A stretch of 64,000 nucleotides of DNA from Nocardioides oleivorans (GTDB lineage: Bacteria > Actinomycetota > Actinomycetes > Propionibacteriales > Nocardioidaceae): assembly GCF_004137255.1 (NCBI RefSeq), contig NZ_SDWT01000001.1, positions 558,001-622,000 of the forward strand. Direction: 5' to 3'. The notes beneath the pieces were generated by a model. It had not been told where the DNA came from. It worked only from the letters and a program-made list of their open reading frames with translations, and did no database searches. The stretch's first letter is position 1; the number at the start of each line of letters is the position of its first letter. The position numbers and the translations under genes were made by a program. This document shows positions 45,281 through 55,388 of the stretch, in pieces.

Positions 45281-46726
45281 TCAGCCGATCGTCAGGGGAA
45301 CGGCGAACTGGTTGCCCGACATCGTGGGCAGGCCCAGCTCGGCGGTCGTCGACGCACGCATCTTCCACGCCGACTGCGTGGGCGTCTGGGTCGGGGCGCT
45401 GCAGCTCCACCCGCTCTGGCCGGAGTTGTCGAACCCGCCGACGGCCGGCATGGCGGCCGAGGTGGCGAAGCCGTTGACGACCGTCGCGACGACCATCCAC
45501 TGGTTGAGCGAGTGGGAGTAGACCGCGCTCTTGCCGTACATCGTCTGGGGCGTGGAGTTGCCCGCGTTCCAGTACGCGTCGCCCGTGCAGCTGCCGGAGT
45601 AGTAGAGCTGGCCCTTGGAGGCGGAGCCGTCCCAGCCGACGTTGATGATGTACCCGGTCGAGGTCTTGATCAGCACGCCCCGGCTGTACTGGGCCACACC
45701 ACTGCCGGCCGAGGGCGAGCCGGCGGACAGGATCGTGCCCAGGACGACGCCGTTCACGTCCTTGAGGACTGCCCCGCCGGCACCCGACGCACCGGCCGGG
45801 CCCTGCTGACCGGTGGCCCCGGTCGGTCCCGCCGGACCCTGGGGGCCCGTGGCACCGATCGGCCCGGCAGGCCCCTGGGGACCGGTGGCGCCGTTGCTGC
45901 CATTGGTGCCGTTCGTGCCGGCCTGTCCCACGGGACCGGTGGCACCGGTGGCACCGGTGGCGCCGGCGGCACCGGCCGCGCCCGTGGCACCCGTGTCGCC
46001 CTTGGGACCGATCGGGCCGCGGAGGTTCACCCGCACGGACCAGCCGGAGGCAGTCTTCTCGGAGGCGTCCCAGGTGGTCGTGTTGAGGTACCAGTCACCG
46101 ACGACCCCGTCGCCGGCGGTCGGGGCGGCGGTGCCCTGGAGCCATCTGCTGCCGGCCGCGCCCGTGGCGCCCGTGGCGCCCGTGGCGCCCGTGGCACCCG
46201 TGGCACCGGTGTCGCCCGTGGTGCCCTTGTCGCCCTTGTCGCCGGTCAGGCCCTTGTCGCCCTTGTCGCCCTTGGCGCCGGTCGCGCCCGTGGCTCCGGT
46301 GGCGCCGGTCTCGCCGGTCTCGCCCTTGGCGCCGGCGACACCCTGCGGGCCGACGGCGCCGGGGGCACCGGTGGCGCCCATGATGTTGACCCGGAACTCC
46401 CAGCCCTTGCGGGTGTTCTTGTAGGTGTCGCCGGTGGCGGTGTCGAGGTACCAGTTGTTCGTCGTGCCGTCCTCGGCCGACGGCGCGCCGACGCCGGAGT
46501 TCCAGACGGTCTTGAGGCTGTTCACGGCCTCCTCGCTCAGCTGCTTGGTGCCGAGCGTGCGGTCCTGGATGTCGGCCGCGGTGACGGACTTGTCCTTGAT
46601 GTCCCGGCCGGTGATGAGGGCGCCGGCGGTCGCGCCGCCGACACCGGCCGAGACCACGAGGGCGCCTGCGACGAGCAGGGCGGGAACGGTGCGGCCGCTG
46701 AGGCGCGCAGGCATGAGTGAACGCAA
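45281..46726 (-). CDS. Collagen-like repeat surface protein 2
   Basis: This 481-residue paralogue has the same plan as gene 1: hydrophobic N-terminus ([19 protein letters not shown]), [35 protein letters not shown], a Gly-X-Y tract, a [18 protein letters not shown] unit, a second Gly-X-Y tract and a C-terminal globular domain ending in [10 protein letters not shown]. Two Cys (CTGD, CSAP) lie in the C-terminal domain. Leader and terminator match gene 1, indicating a duplication that includes its control sequences. Confidence 0.83.
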   Translation of the reverse strand: MRSLMPARLSGRTVPALLVAGALVVSAGVGGATAGALITGRDIKDKSVTAADIQDRTLGTKQLSEEAVNSLKTVWNSGVGAPSAEDGTTNNWYLDTATGDTYKNTRKGWEFRVNIMGATGAPGAVGPQGVAGAKGETGETGATGATGATGAKGDKGDKGLTGDKGDKGTTGDTGATGATGATGATGATGAAGSRWLQGTAAPTAGDGVVGDWYLNTTTWDASEKTASGWSVRVNLRGPIGPKGDTGATGAAGAAGATGATGATGPVGQAGTNGTNGSNGATGPQGPAGPIGATGPQGPAGPTGATGQQGPAGASGAGGAVLKDVNGVVLGTILSAGSPSAGSGVAQYSRGVLIKTSTGYIINVGWDGSASKGQLYYSGSCTGDAYWNAGNSTPQTMYGKSAVYSHSLNQWMVVATVVNGFATSAAMPAVGGFDNSGQSGWSCSAPTQTPTQSAWKMRASTTAELGLPTMSGNQFAVPLTIG

Positions 46727-46781
46727 GGTAGGTGACTCCCACAGGACGGTGCGCCCACCCCGATGGCAGCGCAGCGTGTGG

Positions 46782-46787
46782 AGCCTA
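46782..46787 (-). promoter_or_regulatory. Promoter -10 of collagen-like gene 2
   Basis: TAGGCT (46787-46782) lies 56 bases before the ATG, the same position and leader as in collagen-like gene 1. Confidence 0.45.
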
Positions 46788-46858
46788 GGACGTGACGGGC
46801 GTCTCGGTACGCGAATTGGTTACATCCGCGTCGTACCGAACATCTCGGCGTGAAATGG

Positions 46859-46892
46859 CAGCGAGGCCCCCGCCGGAGCGGGAGCCTCGCTG
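46859..46892 (-). terminator. Terminator downstream of groEL
   Basis: On the minus strand CAGCGAGGCTCCCGC and GCGGGGGCCTCGCTG pair with one mismatch around a cUCCGg tetraloop. It starts 22 bases after the groEL stop and belongs to the same family as the collagen-gene terminators. Confidence 0.75.
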
Positions 46893-46914
46893 GTGGTGCT
46901 GGTGGGAGGACGGA

Positions 46915-48633
<1,719 letters not shown>

Positions 48634-48673
48634 TCACGTCGGCTTCTGCGGACCTCAGCGTCACCTGGGGTCG

Positions 48674-48700
48674 CTGTCACTCTCATGACGAGAGTGCCAG
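48674..48700. promoter_or_regulatory. Second, weaker CIRCE-like operator
   Basis: CTGTCACTC and GAGTGCCAG flank a 9-base spacer, keeping the CACTC/GAGTG core but not the outer positions. It lies 8 bases from the better copy at 48709-48735, suggesting cooperative HrcA binding. Confidence 0.5.
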
Positions 48701-48705
48701 CGTCA

Positions 48706-48735
48706 TGTTTAGCACTCGACACCGGAGAGTGCAAA
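48706..48735 (-). promoter_or_regulatory. CIRCE operator overlapping the groEL promoter
   Basis: TTAGCACTC, a 9-base spacer and GAGTGCAAA (48709-48735) match the HrcA-box consensus TTAGCACTC-N9-GAGTGCTAA with one mismatch. On the minus strand TTGCAC (48734-48729) and TAAACA (48711-48706) are -35 and -10 boxes 17 bases apart, so HrcA would cover the promoter. Confidence 0.8.
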
Positions 48736-48782
48736 CGCCGCCCCGGGGGTCCGGAGCGGCGTCCACGCGGTGGAAGTCGGGA

Positions 48783-50564
48783 CTACTCGATGAGGCGGAC
48801 GGGCTCGCCGACGATCTTGGCGGTCCAGGTCGTAGAGTCGTTGACGGCGTTGCCGGAGCCGAACTTCACCGAGACCCGGAACCAGCACCCGCCGGTGCTC
48901 GCGACCGTGCACGTGTACGTGCTCGGGATCGGCACCCGGATCGTCTGGAGCTGCCCGTTGTAGTTGGCGGACGTGATGCCGGTGACCTCGCAGTTGGAGA
49001 GGTTGCCGTCCTTCACTCCCGCACCAACGCAGCCGACGATGTTGGTCGGCAGGTTGCTGTCGGTCGGCTTCACGATCTTCACCGTCCCGCCGCTGCCCGC
49101 ACCCTCACCGACGTCGAAGAAGGTGATGAGCAGGGTCTTGGTCGCCGCCGCCGGCGGCACGCGCAGCAGGTTGAACTCGGTCTCGGCGCCGGTCGCGTTG
49201 GCGTAGATGCGCATCCGCTCGAAGGCGGCGACGGAGACGCCACCGGCCGGCGCGGTCGAGATCGCCCGGACGGCGAAGTGGTTCTTGCCGGTGCCGCGCA
49301 CGGCTGTGTTGTCCCCGGCCTGGTTGAAGACGTTCATGTTGCCCGAGTAGACGCCGTTCGTCTCGGTGCCGCCGAGCGCGACGTTGCTGCGCACCTGGAG
49401 GTAGTAGTCGCCGGCCTTCGACGGGGTGAAGGTGCACAGCGAGGTCCACTGGTGGAAGACCCGTGCCAGCTTGTCGTTGTAGCTGCCCGAGTCCTTGCGC
49501 AACGTGTTGCGCGTGTAGGAGCTCGGGAGCCAGCCCGGGTACTGCTTCACGCAGGAGGTGATCGGCGGCGCGGTGTAGGGGTCGAGGGTGTCGACCGGGG
49601 CTCGCAGGCCGAAGGACGTGATCGTGCCGTACTCGGTGTTGCCGTTGTACGACGACGTGTTGCTGCCGTCGTCGCCGGCGCAGAACGAGTTGGTGGTCTT
49701 GCCGTAGCGGTCCGCGGAGTCGGTCGGGGTGTAGTCGTTGTAGTTCGCCCCCGAGATCGCCGTGCCGGACGGGCCGTCGGCGCAGCGCAGGCCGGTGCCG
49801 GTGAACTGCGGGTCGTAGAGCTGCAGGTCGATGGGACGGCCCACGGCGGACGCCCCGATGCGCACCAGGTAGATGTAGCCGCGGCTGTCGAACTCGTCGT
49901 TCTTGCCGCCGGTGCAGCCGACCTCGCCGCCCTTGCACCAGCGAGCCTCGAACTCGGAGCCCTCGTCCTTGTAGACGTCCGGTCCGGAGATCGCGCCCCA
50001 GAAGTCGGGCTCGGTCGGGCAGGTGGCAGGCGCGGGGACCAAGATGCCGGAGGCGACGGGTCCGTAGCCGGCCGGCACCACGCCCGCACCCGTGGTGACG
50101 GTCGTGCCGTTGGGGACGTTGGCGAAGGCGTTGCAGGGGCTGCCCATGGGAGCCGGGCCGTTGAAGTCGGCCACCGCCGACCGGGACATCGTCGACTGGC
50201 CGACGCCGAAGTTCTTGGCGAACGAGTTCTTCACCGTCGACGAAACCGTGACCTTGAGCTGCGTCGGCTTCTCGCCGGCGGTCACGACGACCGAGGTCGA
50301 GCCCGAGTTCGGGAAGCCGTTGTCGGCTGCGATGTCCAGGGCGCGTGCCTTGGCGCTCGTGAAGTCGTCGGGCATGTACGTGACGCCCGCCGTGGCCGCC
50401 GCGTCCGCGGCGGCCTGCACGCGCTCCAGCTCGACGTACAGACGCGCGACGTCGATGCTGAGGGCGCTCAGCGGCACCGCGATGAAGGCGAAGAACATCG
50501 CGACGATGATGGCGATCGCACCGGCATCGTCGCGCCGGCGCCTCAGCCTGCTGGAGAACGGCAT
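48783..50564 (-). CDS. TadG-like secreted pilus assembly protein
   Basis: This ~593-residue protein has an N-terminal membrane segment, DDAGAIAIIVAMFFAFIAVPLSALS, typical of TadG, and then a large extracellular region with several Cys, including CSFTP-like and ADGPSG segments, and a Gly/Ser/Asn/Thr bias. The start MPFSSRLRRRR at 50564 is preferred, with an upstream ATG at 50591 that overlaps the TadE end as the alternative. It lies downstream of a TadE-like gene; the tadABC export genes are not in the window. Confidence 0.8.
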   Translation of the reverse strand: MPFSSRLRRRRDDAGAIAIIVAMFFAFIAVPLSALSIDVARLYVELERVQAAADAAATAGVTYMPDDFTSAKARALDIAADNGFPNSGSTSVVVTAGEKPTQLKVTVSSTVKNSFAKNFGVGQSTMSRSAVADFNGPAPMGSPCNAFANVPNGTTVTTGAGVVPAGYGPVASGILVPAPATCPTEPDFWGAISGPDVYKDEGSEFEARWCKGGEVGCTGGKNDEFDSRGYIYLVRIGASAVGRPIDLQLYDPQFTGTGLRCADGPSGTAISGANYNDYTPTDSADRYGKTTNSFCAGDDGSNTSSYNGNTEYGTITSFGLRAPVDTLDPYTAPPITSCVKQYPGWLPSSYTRNTLRKDSGSYNDKLARVFHQWTSLCTFTPSKAGDYYLQVRSNVALGGTETNGVYSGNMNVFNQAGDNTAVRGTGKNHFAVRAISTAPAGGVSVAAFERMRIYANATGAETEFNLLRVPPAAATKTLLITFFDVGEGAGSGGTVKIVKPTDSNLPTNIVGCVGAGVKDGNLSNCEVTGITSANYNGQLQTIRVPIPSTYTCTVASTGGCWFRVSVKFGSGNAVNDSTTWTAKIVGEPVRLIE

Positions 50565-50577
50565 CGCAGAAGTCCGA

Positions 50578-51237
50578 TCAGCTGTGCGCATTGGGGGTTC
50601 CGGGCTTGCAGCTGTCCTGGGTGAGCGGCTCGAACTGCATCACCGTGCGCTCGGTCATCACCTTGTTGCCGCCCATCAGCCCGCTGACCAGTCCGGTCAT
50701 CCAGTTGTGGTTGGCGCGCAGGGCCACCCCGACGGACTCACGGTTGTCGTCGTTGAGGCAGGCGTTGACCGTGGCGGAGGTCCACGAACCGCTGGAGTAG
50801 CGGAACTTCTTCAGGCCGGCGTCCCACACGTACTTCACGCACTTGGCCGTGCAGTTGTCCGGGATGCTGGTGCCCGAGCCGGGGAACCCCGCCGTGTTGG
50901 CCGAGTAGATCATCACCCACTGGATGTCCTCGGACTTCATGGCCGTCCCGGCGGTCTGCATGGTGTCGGCCGCCGCCTGGGCCAGGGCCGGGGCGTTGAC
51001 CGGGGTGCACGGCGGCGGGTTCGCGCTCGCCTCGCAGGTGCCGGGACCGGCGTCCGCCGACGCGGACGCAGCGCGCGCGCCGGCGCGCACGCTGCTGCTC
51101 ATGGACACGTAGTCCTTCATGTAGAGCCCGAGCTCGACCGTGCCGAGCAGGAAGGTGAGGAGGAGGGGAACGACGAGTGCGAACTCGACCGCTGCCGCAC
51201 CGCGGTCGTCTCCACGACGACGACGCCACTTGAGCAC
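50578..51237 (-). CDS. TadE-like minor pilin
   Basis: This 219-residue protein has the TadE N-terminus RGAAAVEFALVVPLLLTFLLGTVELGLYMKDYV: a positively charged leader followed by a hydrophobic helix with a conserved Glu, matching pilin-like processing. The remaining domain contains Cys pairs (CEASANPPPC, CTAKC) that may form disulfides. GTG at 51237 follows GAGGGGG at good spacing. It is the first gene of a two-gene operon with TadG. Confidence 0.82.
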   Translation of the reverse strand: MLKWRRRRGDDRGAAAVEFALVVPLLLTFLLGTVELGLYMKDYVSMSSSVRAGARAASASADAGPGTCEASANPPPCTPVNAPALAQAAADTMQTAGTAMKSEDIQWVMIYSANTAGFPGSGTSIPDNCTAKCVKYVWDAGLKKFRYSSGSWTSATVNACLNDDNRESVGVALRANHNWMTGLVSGLMGGNKVMTERTVMQFEPLTQDSCKPGTPNAHS

Positions 51238-51314
51238 TGGATCCCCCTCTGCAGGTGGCGCCGCCCGATACGGCCGCCTCGTAGACCCCCGACCCGTGCC
51301 GGGAAGCCCGTCCC

Positions 51315-51334
51315 GCTGCACCCCCCAGTGCAGC
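51315..51334 (-). promoter_or_regulatory. Hairpin upstream of tadE
   Basis: GCTGCA and TGCAGC pair around an 8-base loop. It lies in the gap between the ATP-grasp gene and tadE and may be part of the leader of the TadE message. The role is unknown. Confidence 0.3.
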
Positions 51335-51391
51335 CAGATCAGCCGCAAAAGTATCGGCTGGCGAGACGGGCCCTCTCCCGATCTGGGTAAT

Positions 51392-51413
51392 TTTGCCGTG
51401 ACGTCAGCGCAAA
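51392..51413. promoter_or_regulatory. Candidate 22-bp palindromic operator upstream of tadE
   Basis: TTTGC and GCAAA flank TGACGTCA, giving TTTGCcgTGACGTCAgcGCAAA with only the two lowercase positions non-complementary. It lies about 155 bases upstream of the tadE GTG and 36 bases from the 3' end of the ATP-grasp gene. It is a good site for a homodimeric regulator, identity unknown. Confidence 0.45.
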
Positions 51414-51448
51414 TGGTCACGACGCACTAGACGCATGGCCCGAAATGA

Positions 51449-52330
51449 CTACGCGCGCAGGCGGGATGCCAGCAGATCGGCGAAGGGAGCCGCGTTGGCG
51501 GGCGAGACCTCGAGGTAGAGGCCGGGCTCGATGAGCTCGAGCTCGCTCACCACCCACGCACCCTCCCACTGCAGCAGGTCGACGCGCAGGTAGTCCAGCG
51601 GTCGGCCGAAGCGCTCGGCCATGGCGTCGGCGGCCTGCAGGGCGAGATCGCCGACGTCGCCGGGCTCGACCTCGCGCACCCGGCCGCCGAACTCCTCGTG
51701 GACGCGTACGTCGCCCGCACCCGGCAGCTTGTCGAAGCGCGCGGTGACCTCACCCCCGAGCACGTAGACCGACACCTCGCCGACCGTGCGGATCGACTCG
51801 ACGAGCGGCTGCACGACCCAGGGTCCACCGACCTCGGGGTAGTCCGGGGTGCTGCGGATCGGCGTACCGAGTCGGGGGTCGTCGGGGTCGGTGACCACGA
51901 GCAGGCCGGCACCCCCCGCGCTGATGCGTGGCTTGACGACCGCCGAGCCGCGCCCGCCCTCGGCGGAACCGAAATGGCGTACGGCGTCGGCGAGCCCTGC
52001 GCGGTCGTCGGCGAGCAGCGTCGGGACGACCGGCAGGTCACCGAGGTCGGCGAGGTAGCGCTTGTCGTGGTTCCACGCGAAGACGTCGGCGCCGTTGAGC
52101 AGGCGCGACTGGTCGAGGGAGGCGGTCCAGGCCAGGAACTCGTCCTGCCGGGTGAAGTAGTCCCACGGCGAACGGAGGGCGACGAGGTCGGCGGCGGCCC
52201 AGTCGACGGACGGGTCGTCCCACCGGGCCCAGGCGAAGTCGATCCCGCGCTCGCGCAGGGCCGCGTCGAGGACCGGGGCGCCGGGCTCGCCGTCCGGGTA
52301 GCCGGCACTCGTGGCGAGGAGGACGCTCAC
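51449..52330 (-). CDS. ATP-grasp domain protein
   Basis: This 293-residue protein has ATP-grasp features: SAVVKPRISAGGAGLLVV (nucleotide-binding lobe) and YLRVDLLQWEGAWVVSELELIEPGLYL (metal-binding Glu-rich end). The family ligates carboxylates to amines, thiols or similar nucleophiles using ATP. It ends a hydrolase-methyltransferase-ATP-grasp operon with the methyltransferase overlapping by 4 bp. Cytoplasmic. Natural substrates are unknown; a role in a small specialised metabolite or a modified peptide is possible. Confidence 0.82.
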   Translation of the reverse strand: MSVLLATSAGYPDGEPGAPVLDAALRERGIDFAWARWDDPSVDWAAADLVALRSPWDYFTRQDEFLAWTASLDQSRLLNGADVFAWNHDKRYLADLGDLPVVPTLLADDRAGLADAVRHFGSAEGGRGSAVVKPRISAGGAGLLVVTDPDDPRLGTPIRSTPDYPEVGGPWVVQPLVESIRTVGEVSVYVLGGEVTARFDKLPGAGDVRVHEEFGGRVREVEPGDVGDLALQAADAMAERFGRPLDYLRVDLLQWEGAWVVSELELIEPGLYLEVSPANAAPFADLLASRLRA

Positions 52331-53181
52331 TCGCCCACCTCGGGATCGGGGACCTCCGAGGTGCCGTGGAAGTGGTGGGCGGAGTGGTCGCGATTGGTGC
52401 CCTCGCGGTTGTCGCCCTTCTCGATGATCACGAGGTTGTGGTAGCAGTGCACCGCCCGGACCCACTGGTCGGTGTAGGTCGCCTCGTAGCCCTCCACGAG
52501 GAACTCCTCGTGGTTGAGGCCGTCGACGAGGTCCTTCACGAGGTCCATCGAGGTGCCGGGGGCGCGCGGGTCGAGCTGGCCGCCCCAGGCGGGCCAGTAG
52601 GAGGTCTGGATGTCCTCGATGCAGTAGATCGCGCCGTCGGGCAGCAGCGGGAAGAGGATCCGGAACGACTCGCGCACGTGGGCGGGGATGTGGCTGCCGT
52701 CGTCGATCACGACCAGCGGCGCGCCCTGCTCCTCGATGATCTGCTGGAGGATCCCGGGGTCGGTCTGGTCACCGAGGTAGGTGTGGATGTGGCCGCGCGT
52801 CAGCCACGACTTGTCCTCGATGTCGAGCCCCACGATGCGCGCCTTGGGGAAGAACCAGCGCCACATCTTCATCGAGGCGCCGCTCTTGCGCCGCTTCTGG
52901 TAGCCACCGATGCCGAGCTCGAGCAGCGTGAACGACTCCGTGCGGAGGTGCTGGAGGTGCCGCTCGTAGTGGGGGGTGTACTTGTGCACGCCCCACTTGT
53001 CGGTGCGGAACTCGATCGCGAGCTCGGTGAGGTTGCTGGCCAGGAGCCTGCGGCGGCGCTCGACCTTCGGGTCGACGGCGGCGGGCTCGGCGGGCGGGGG
53101 AACGGCGGGAGGCTGCATGCGGCCTGCCTTCTGGGCAGCCTTCTTGACGGCCCGGCCGGCTCGTCGAGCAGTGGTGCGCAC
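52327..53181 (-). CDS. MycE/TcmP-like SAM-dependent O-methyltransferase
   Basis: This 284-residue methyltransferase starts with a basic Ala/Lys-rich tail and then the MycE-type core: ELAIEFRTDKWGVHKYTPHYE, TLLELGIGGYQKRRKSGASM and the metal/acid motif VVIDDGSHIPAHV, with IYCIEDIQTSYW following. This family methylates deoxysugar or macrolide hydroxyls. It lies 9 bases after the SGNH gene and overlaps the ATP-grasp gene. The acceptor is unknown. Confidence 0.85.
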   Translation of the reverse strand: MRTTARRAGRAVKKAAQKAGRMQPPAVPPPAEPAAVDPKVERRRRLLASNLTELAIEFRTDKWGVHKYTPHYERHLQHLRTESFTLLELGIGGYQKRRKSGASMKMWRWFFPKARIVGLDIEDKSWLTRGHIHTYLGDQTDPGILQQIIEEQGAPLVVIDDGSHIPAHVRESFRILFPLLPDGAIYCIEDIQTSYWPAWGGQLDPRAPGTSMDLVKDLVDGLNHEEFLVEGYEATYTDQWVRAVHCYHNLVIIEKGDNREGTNRDHSAHHFHGTSEVPDPEVGE

Positions 53182-53190
53182 CCGCAGACC

Positions 53191-54030
53191 CTAGCCTGAC
53201 CCGCCCACCCCGGGTGCGTGGTGCCCGAACGGTACGGCCTGCACGACGCCCAGCGCGGCCAGCACCGACGGCAGCATCGCCTTCGCGGTGCGCTTGTAGC
53301 CGTGTGCGCTGGGGTGGAAGCGGTCGAGGCTGAACATCTCCTCGGGGAAGGTGTAGAAGAACGGACCGACCACGTGGGACAGCGAGACCACGCGTGCACC
53401 GTGCCGGAGGGCCGCGGTCCGCTGGGCCGCGGCGAGCTGCCGAGAGGCCCGGGATCCCAGTGCCCGCAGGGGTTGCGGGACCGGGCGCAACGCACCGAGG
53501 TCCGGACAGGTGCCGACGACGACCTGGGCCCCGCGGGCGCGGAGCTCGTCGATCGCCTCGGCGAGGTGGCGCACGGACTCCGACACCGGGACCCGGTGCG
53601 TGACGTCGTTGCCACCGACGACGATGACGGCGACGTCGGGACGGTACGACGACGGCAACGAGGCCAGCTGCTCGGCGAGCATGCTGCTCTCCGAGCCGAC
53701 GACCGCGGCCGTCCGCAGCCGCACCGAACGCCCGGCGTGCTTGGCGATGCCGTTGGCCAGCCGTCCGCCGAGGGTGTGCTTGGGCTTCTCCGCGCCCAGC
53801 CCGGCAGCGATCGAGTCGCCGAGCACCAGGAGGTCCACCGGCTCGCCGTACTTCTTCTTGTAGTGCCGGTCGGCCGACGGCGCCACCTCACCGAGGGGCT
53901 TGCCGATCGCGCGACGGGCCTGGGCCGCCTGGCGCTGCAACAGCTCCCGCGCGCCGTACGCCGTCCCACCGGCGAGGCCGCTCACGACGGCCAGCGCCAC
54001 GCCGGCCCGGGTCAGGTGATTGCTGGACAC
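53191..54030 (-). CDS. SGNH/GDSL hydrolase with N-terminal membrane anchor
   Basis: This 279-residue protein has a hydrophobic N-terminus (about residues 8-22, VALAVVSGLAGG) and an SGNH domain: block I GDSIAAG (Ser73), VGGNDVTHR (Gly/Asn) and DRFHPSAHG (Asp and His of the triad). GTG 54030 is preceded by GGGAGG. It should act outside the membrane on an ester or acetyl group. It heads the operon with a methyltransferase and an ATP-grasp protein. Confidence 0.85.
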   Translation of the reverse strand: MSSNHLTRAGVALAVVSGLAGGTAYGARELLQRQAAQARRAIGKPLGEVAPSADRHYKKKYGEPVDLLVLGDSIAAGLGAEKPKHTLGGRLANGIAKHAGRSVRLRTAAVVGSESSMLAEQLASLPSSYRPDVAVIVVGGNDVTHRVPVSESVRHLAEAIDELRARGAQVVVGTCPDLGALRPVPQPLRALGSRASRQLAAAQRTAALRHGARVVSLSHVVGPFFYTFPEEMFSLDRFHPSAHGYKRTAKAMLPSVLAALGVVQAVPFGHHAPGVGGSG

Positions 54031-54155
54031 GCCTCCCTTGAACCACACGGACGTGAACGGCCCGGCACCCCCGGGTGGCGGGGGACCCAACTGCCGGCCC
54101 CGAGTTGGGTCGTCGTACTCATGCGCCCGACCGGTCGCGCGCACAGGGTGGGGAC

Positions 54156-55388
54156 ATGACCGACACATCGACGCTCCCCATCCGTCCGGTCCCACCGCGC
54201 CAGCTCGCCTGGCTGCGCACCGAGGTCTCCGACTGGGCCTCGCAGGGACTCATCAGCCCGGAGCAGGCGGACGTGATCCGCACCCGCTACCGCTCCGACC
54301 ACCACACGCGGTCCAGCATCGGCCGCGTCCTGCTCCTCCTCGGCGGCGGCTTCGTCGGCATCGGCCTCATCTGGCTCGTCGCCGCGAACCTCGACCAGCT
54401 CGCCCCCGTCGCCCGCTTCGGCGTGGTCACCGGCCTCTGGCTGGTCTTCCTCGTCGGCGGCGAGGCGCTCGCCGCCCGCAACGCCTCCCCCGCGCTCGTC
54501 GGCGGGATCCGGCTCCTCGCCGCTCTCGGCACCGGTGCGGTGGTCTTCCAGGCCGCGCAGTCGCTCCAGGTGCCGGCGTTCGAGCCGCGCCTCGTCGGCG
54601 TGTGGGCTGCCGGCGCCCTCCTCCACGGCTACCTCGCTCGCGCCTACCTGCCCTTCGTGGTCGGCATCGTGACCGGCCTCGGCTGGTGGTTCGCGCAGCC
54701 CATGTGGGACGCGCAGAGCGGTCTCACCGTCGTCGTGCTCCTCGGCGCGGCCGCCGTCCTCGCGGCCGGGCTGGCGGTCCTGCACGACAGACGCCTCGAC
54801 ACCTTCGCCCGGACCTGGCGCACGCTCGCCGGGGGCATGGCGCTGCTGGCGCTGTTCGTCGCGGCCGTCCCCGACATCGGTGGAGGTGGCGTCGAGTGGT
54901 CCACCTGGCTCGTCGTCGTGCTGGCGATGGCCGGGCTGTCCGCCGCAGCCGCGCTGGTCGTCCACCCCGGCCAGCGGGCGCTCGAGCCGCTCGGCGCGAT
55001 CGTCGTGCTGGGCGCTGCCACCCTCCTCGCGCTCTGGAGCACCGGCGCGGACACCTCCGACGTCGACGCGGCCGACTGGCTGCACGCGGCGGTCTCCATC
55101 GGCGCCTACGTCGCCCTGGCGGTGGCGCTGGTCGCCCTCGGCACGGTGCGCGAGCACCCGTCGCTGTCGTGGATGGCGATGGTCGGGCTCGTGGTCTTCA
55201 CGACCTTCCAGAGCTTCGCCGTCTTCGCCCCGATCGTCACCGGGGCCTGGCTGTTCGTCGTCCTCGGCACCGTGTTCCTCGGGACCGGCTTCCTCGTCGA
55301 CCGGGCACGCCGCGAGCTCGTGCAGGCACTCGACACCACCACCGACAGCCCCGACAGCACCGACACCACCGAAGGAGACGTCCGATGA
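54156..55388 (+). CDS. DUF2157 membrane protein
   Basis: This 410-residue integral membrane protein matches DUF2157. The N-terminus has a soluble segment (WLRTEVSDWASQGLISPEQA) and then about ten hydrophobic helices (VLLLLGGGFVGIGLIWLV, LAGGMALLALFVAAV, GAIVVLGAATLLAL). The C-terminus is hydrophilic (DTTTDSPDSTDTT). ATG 54156 follows GGTGGGG. Its stop overlaps the GDYXXLXY gene (ATGA), so they are expressed together. Function is unknown. Confidence 0.85.
   Translation: MTDTSTLPIRPVPPRQLAWLRTEVSDWASQGLISPEQADVIRTRYRSDHHTRSSIGRVLLLLGGGFVGIGLIWLVAANLDQLAPVARFGVVTGLWLVFLVGGEALAARNASPALVGGIRLLAALGTGAVVFQAAQSLQVPAFEPRLVGVWAAGALLHGYLARAYLPFVVGIVTGLGWWFAQPMWDAQSGLTVVVLLGAAAVLAAGLAVLHDRRLDTFARTWRTLAGGMALLALFVAAVPDIGGGGVEWSTWLVVVLAMAGLSAAAALVVHPGQRALEPLGAIVVLGAATLLALWSTGADTSDVDAADWLHAAVSIGAYVALAVALVALGTVREHPSLSWMAMVGLVVFTTFQSFAVFAPIVTGAWLFVVLGTVFLGTGFLVDRARRELVQALDTTTDSPDSTDTTEGDVR

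Noticed and set aside
44200..46300. Possible CRISPR-like array in the regularly spaced repeats
   Set aside because: The repeats are 9-18 bases, in frame and encode Gly-X-Y triplets; there are no unique spacers or cas genes.
48783..51237. Complete Tad pilus locus
   Set aside because: Only TadE- and TadG-like genes are present; no tadA, tadB, tadC or major pilin gene is visible in the window.
51399..51406. TGACGTCA as a eukaryotic-type CRE site
   Set aside because: CREB-type regulation does not occur in bacteria; it is reported only as the centre of a larger palindrome.
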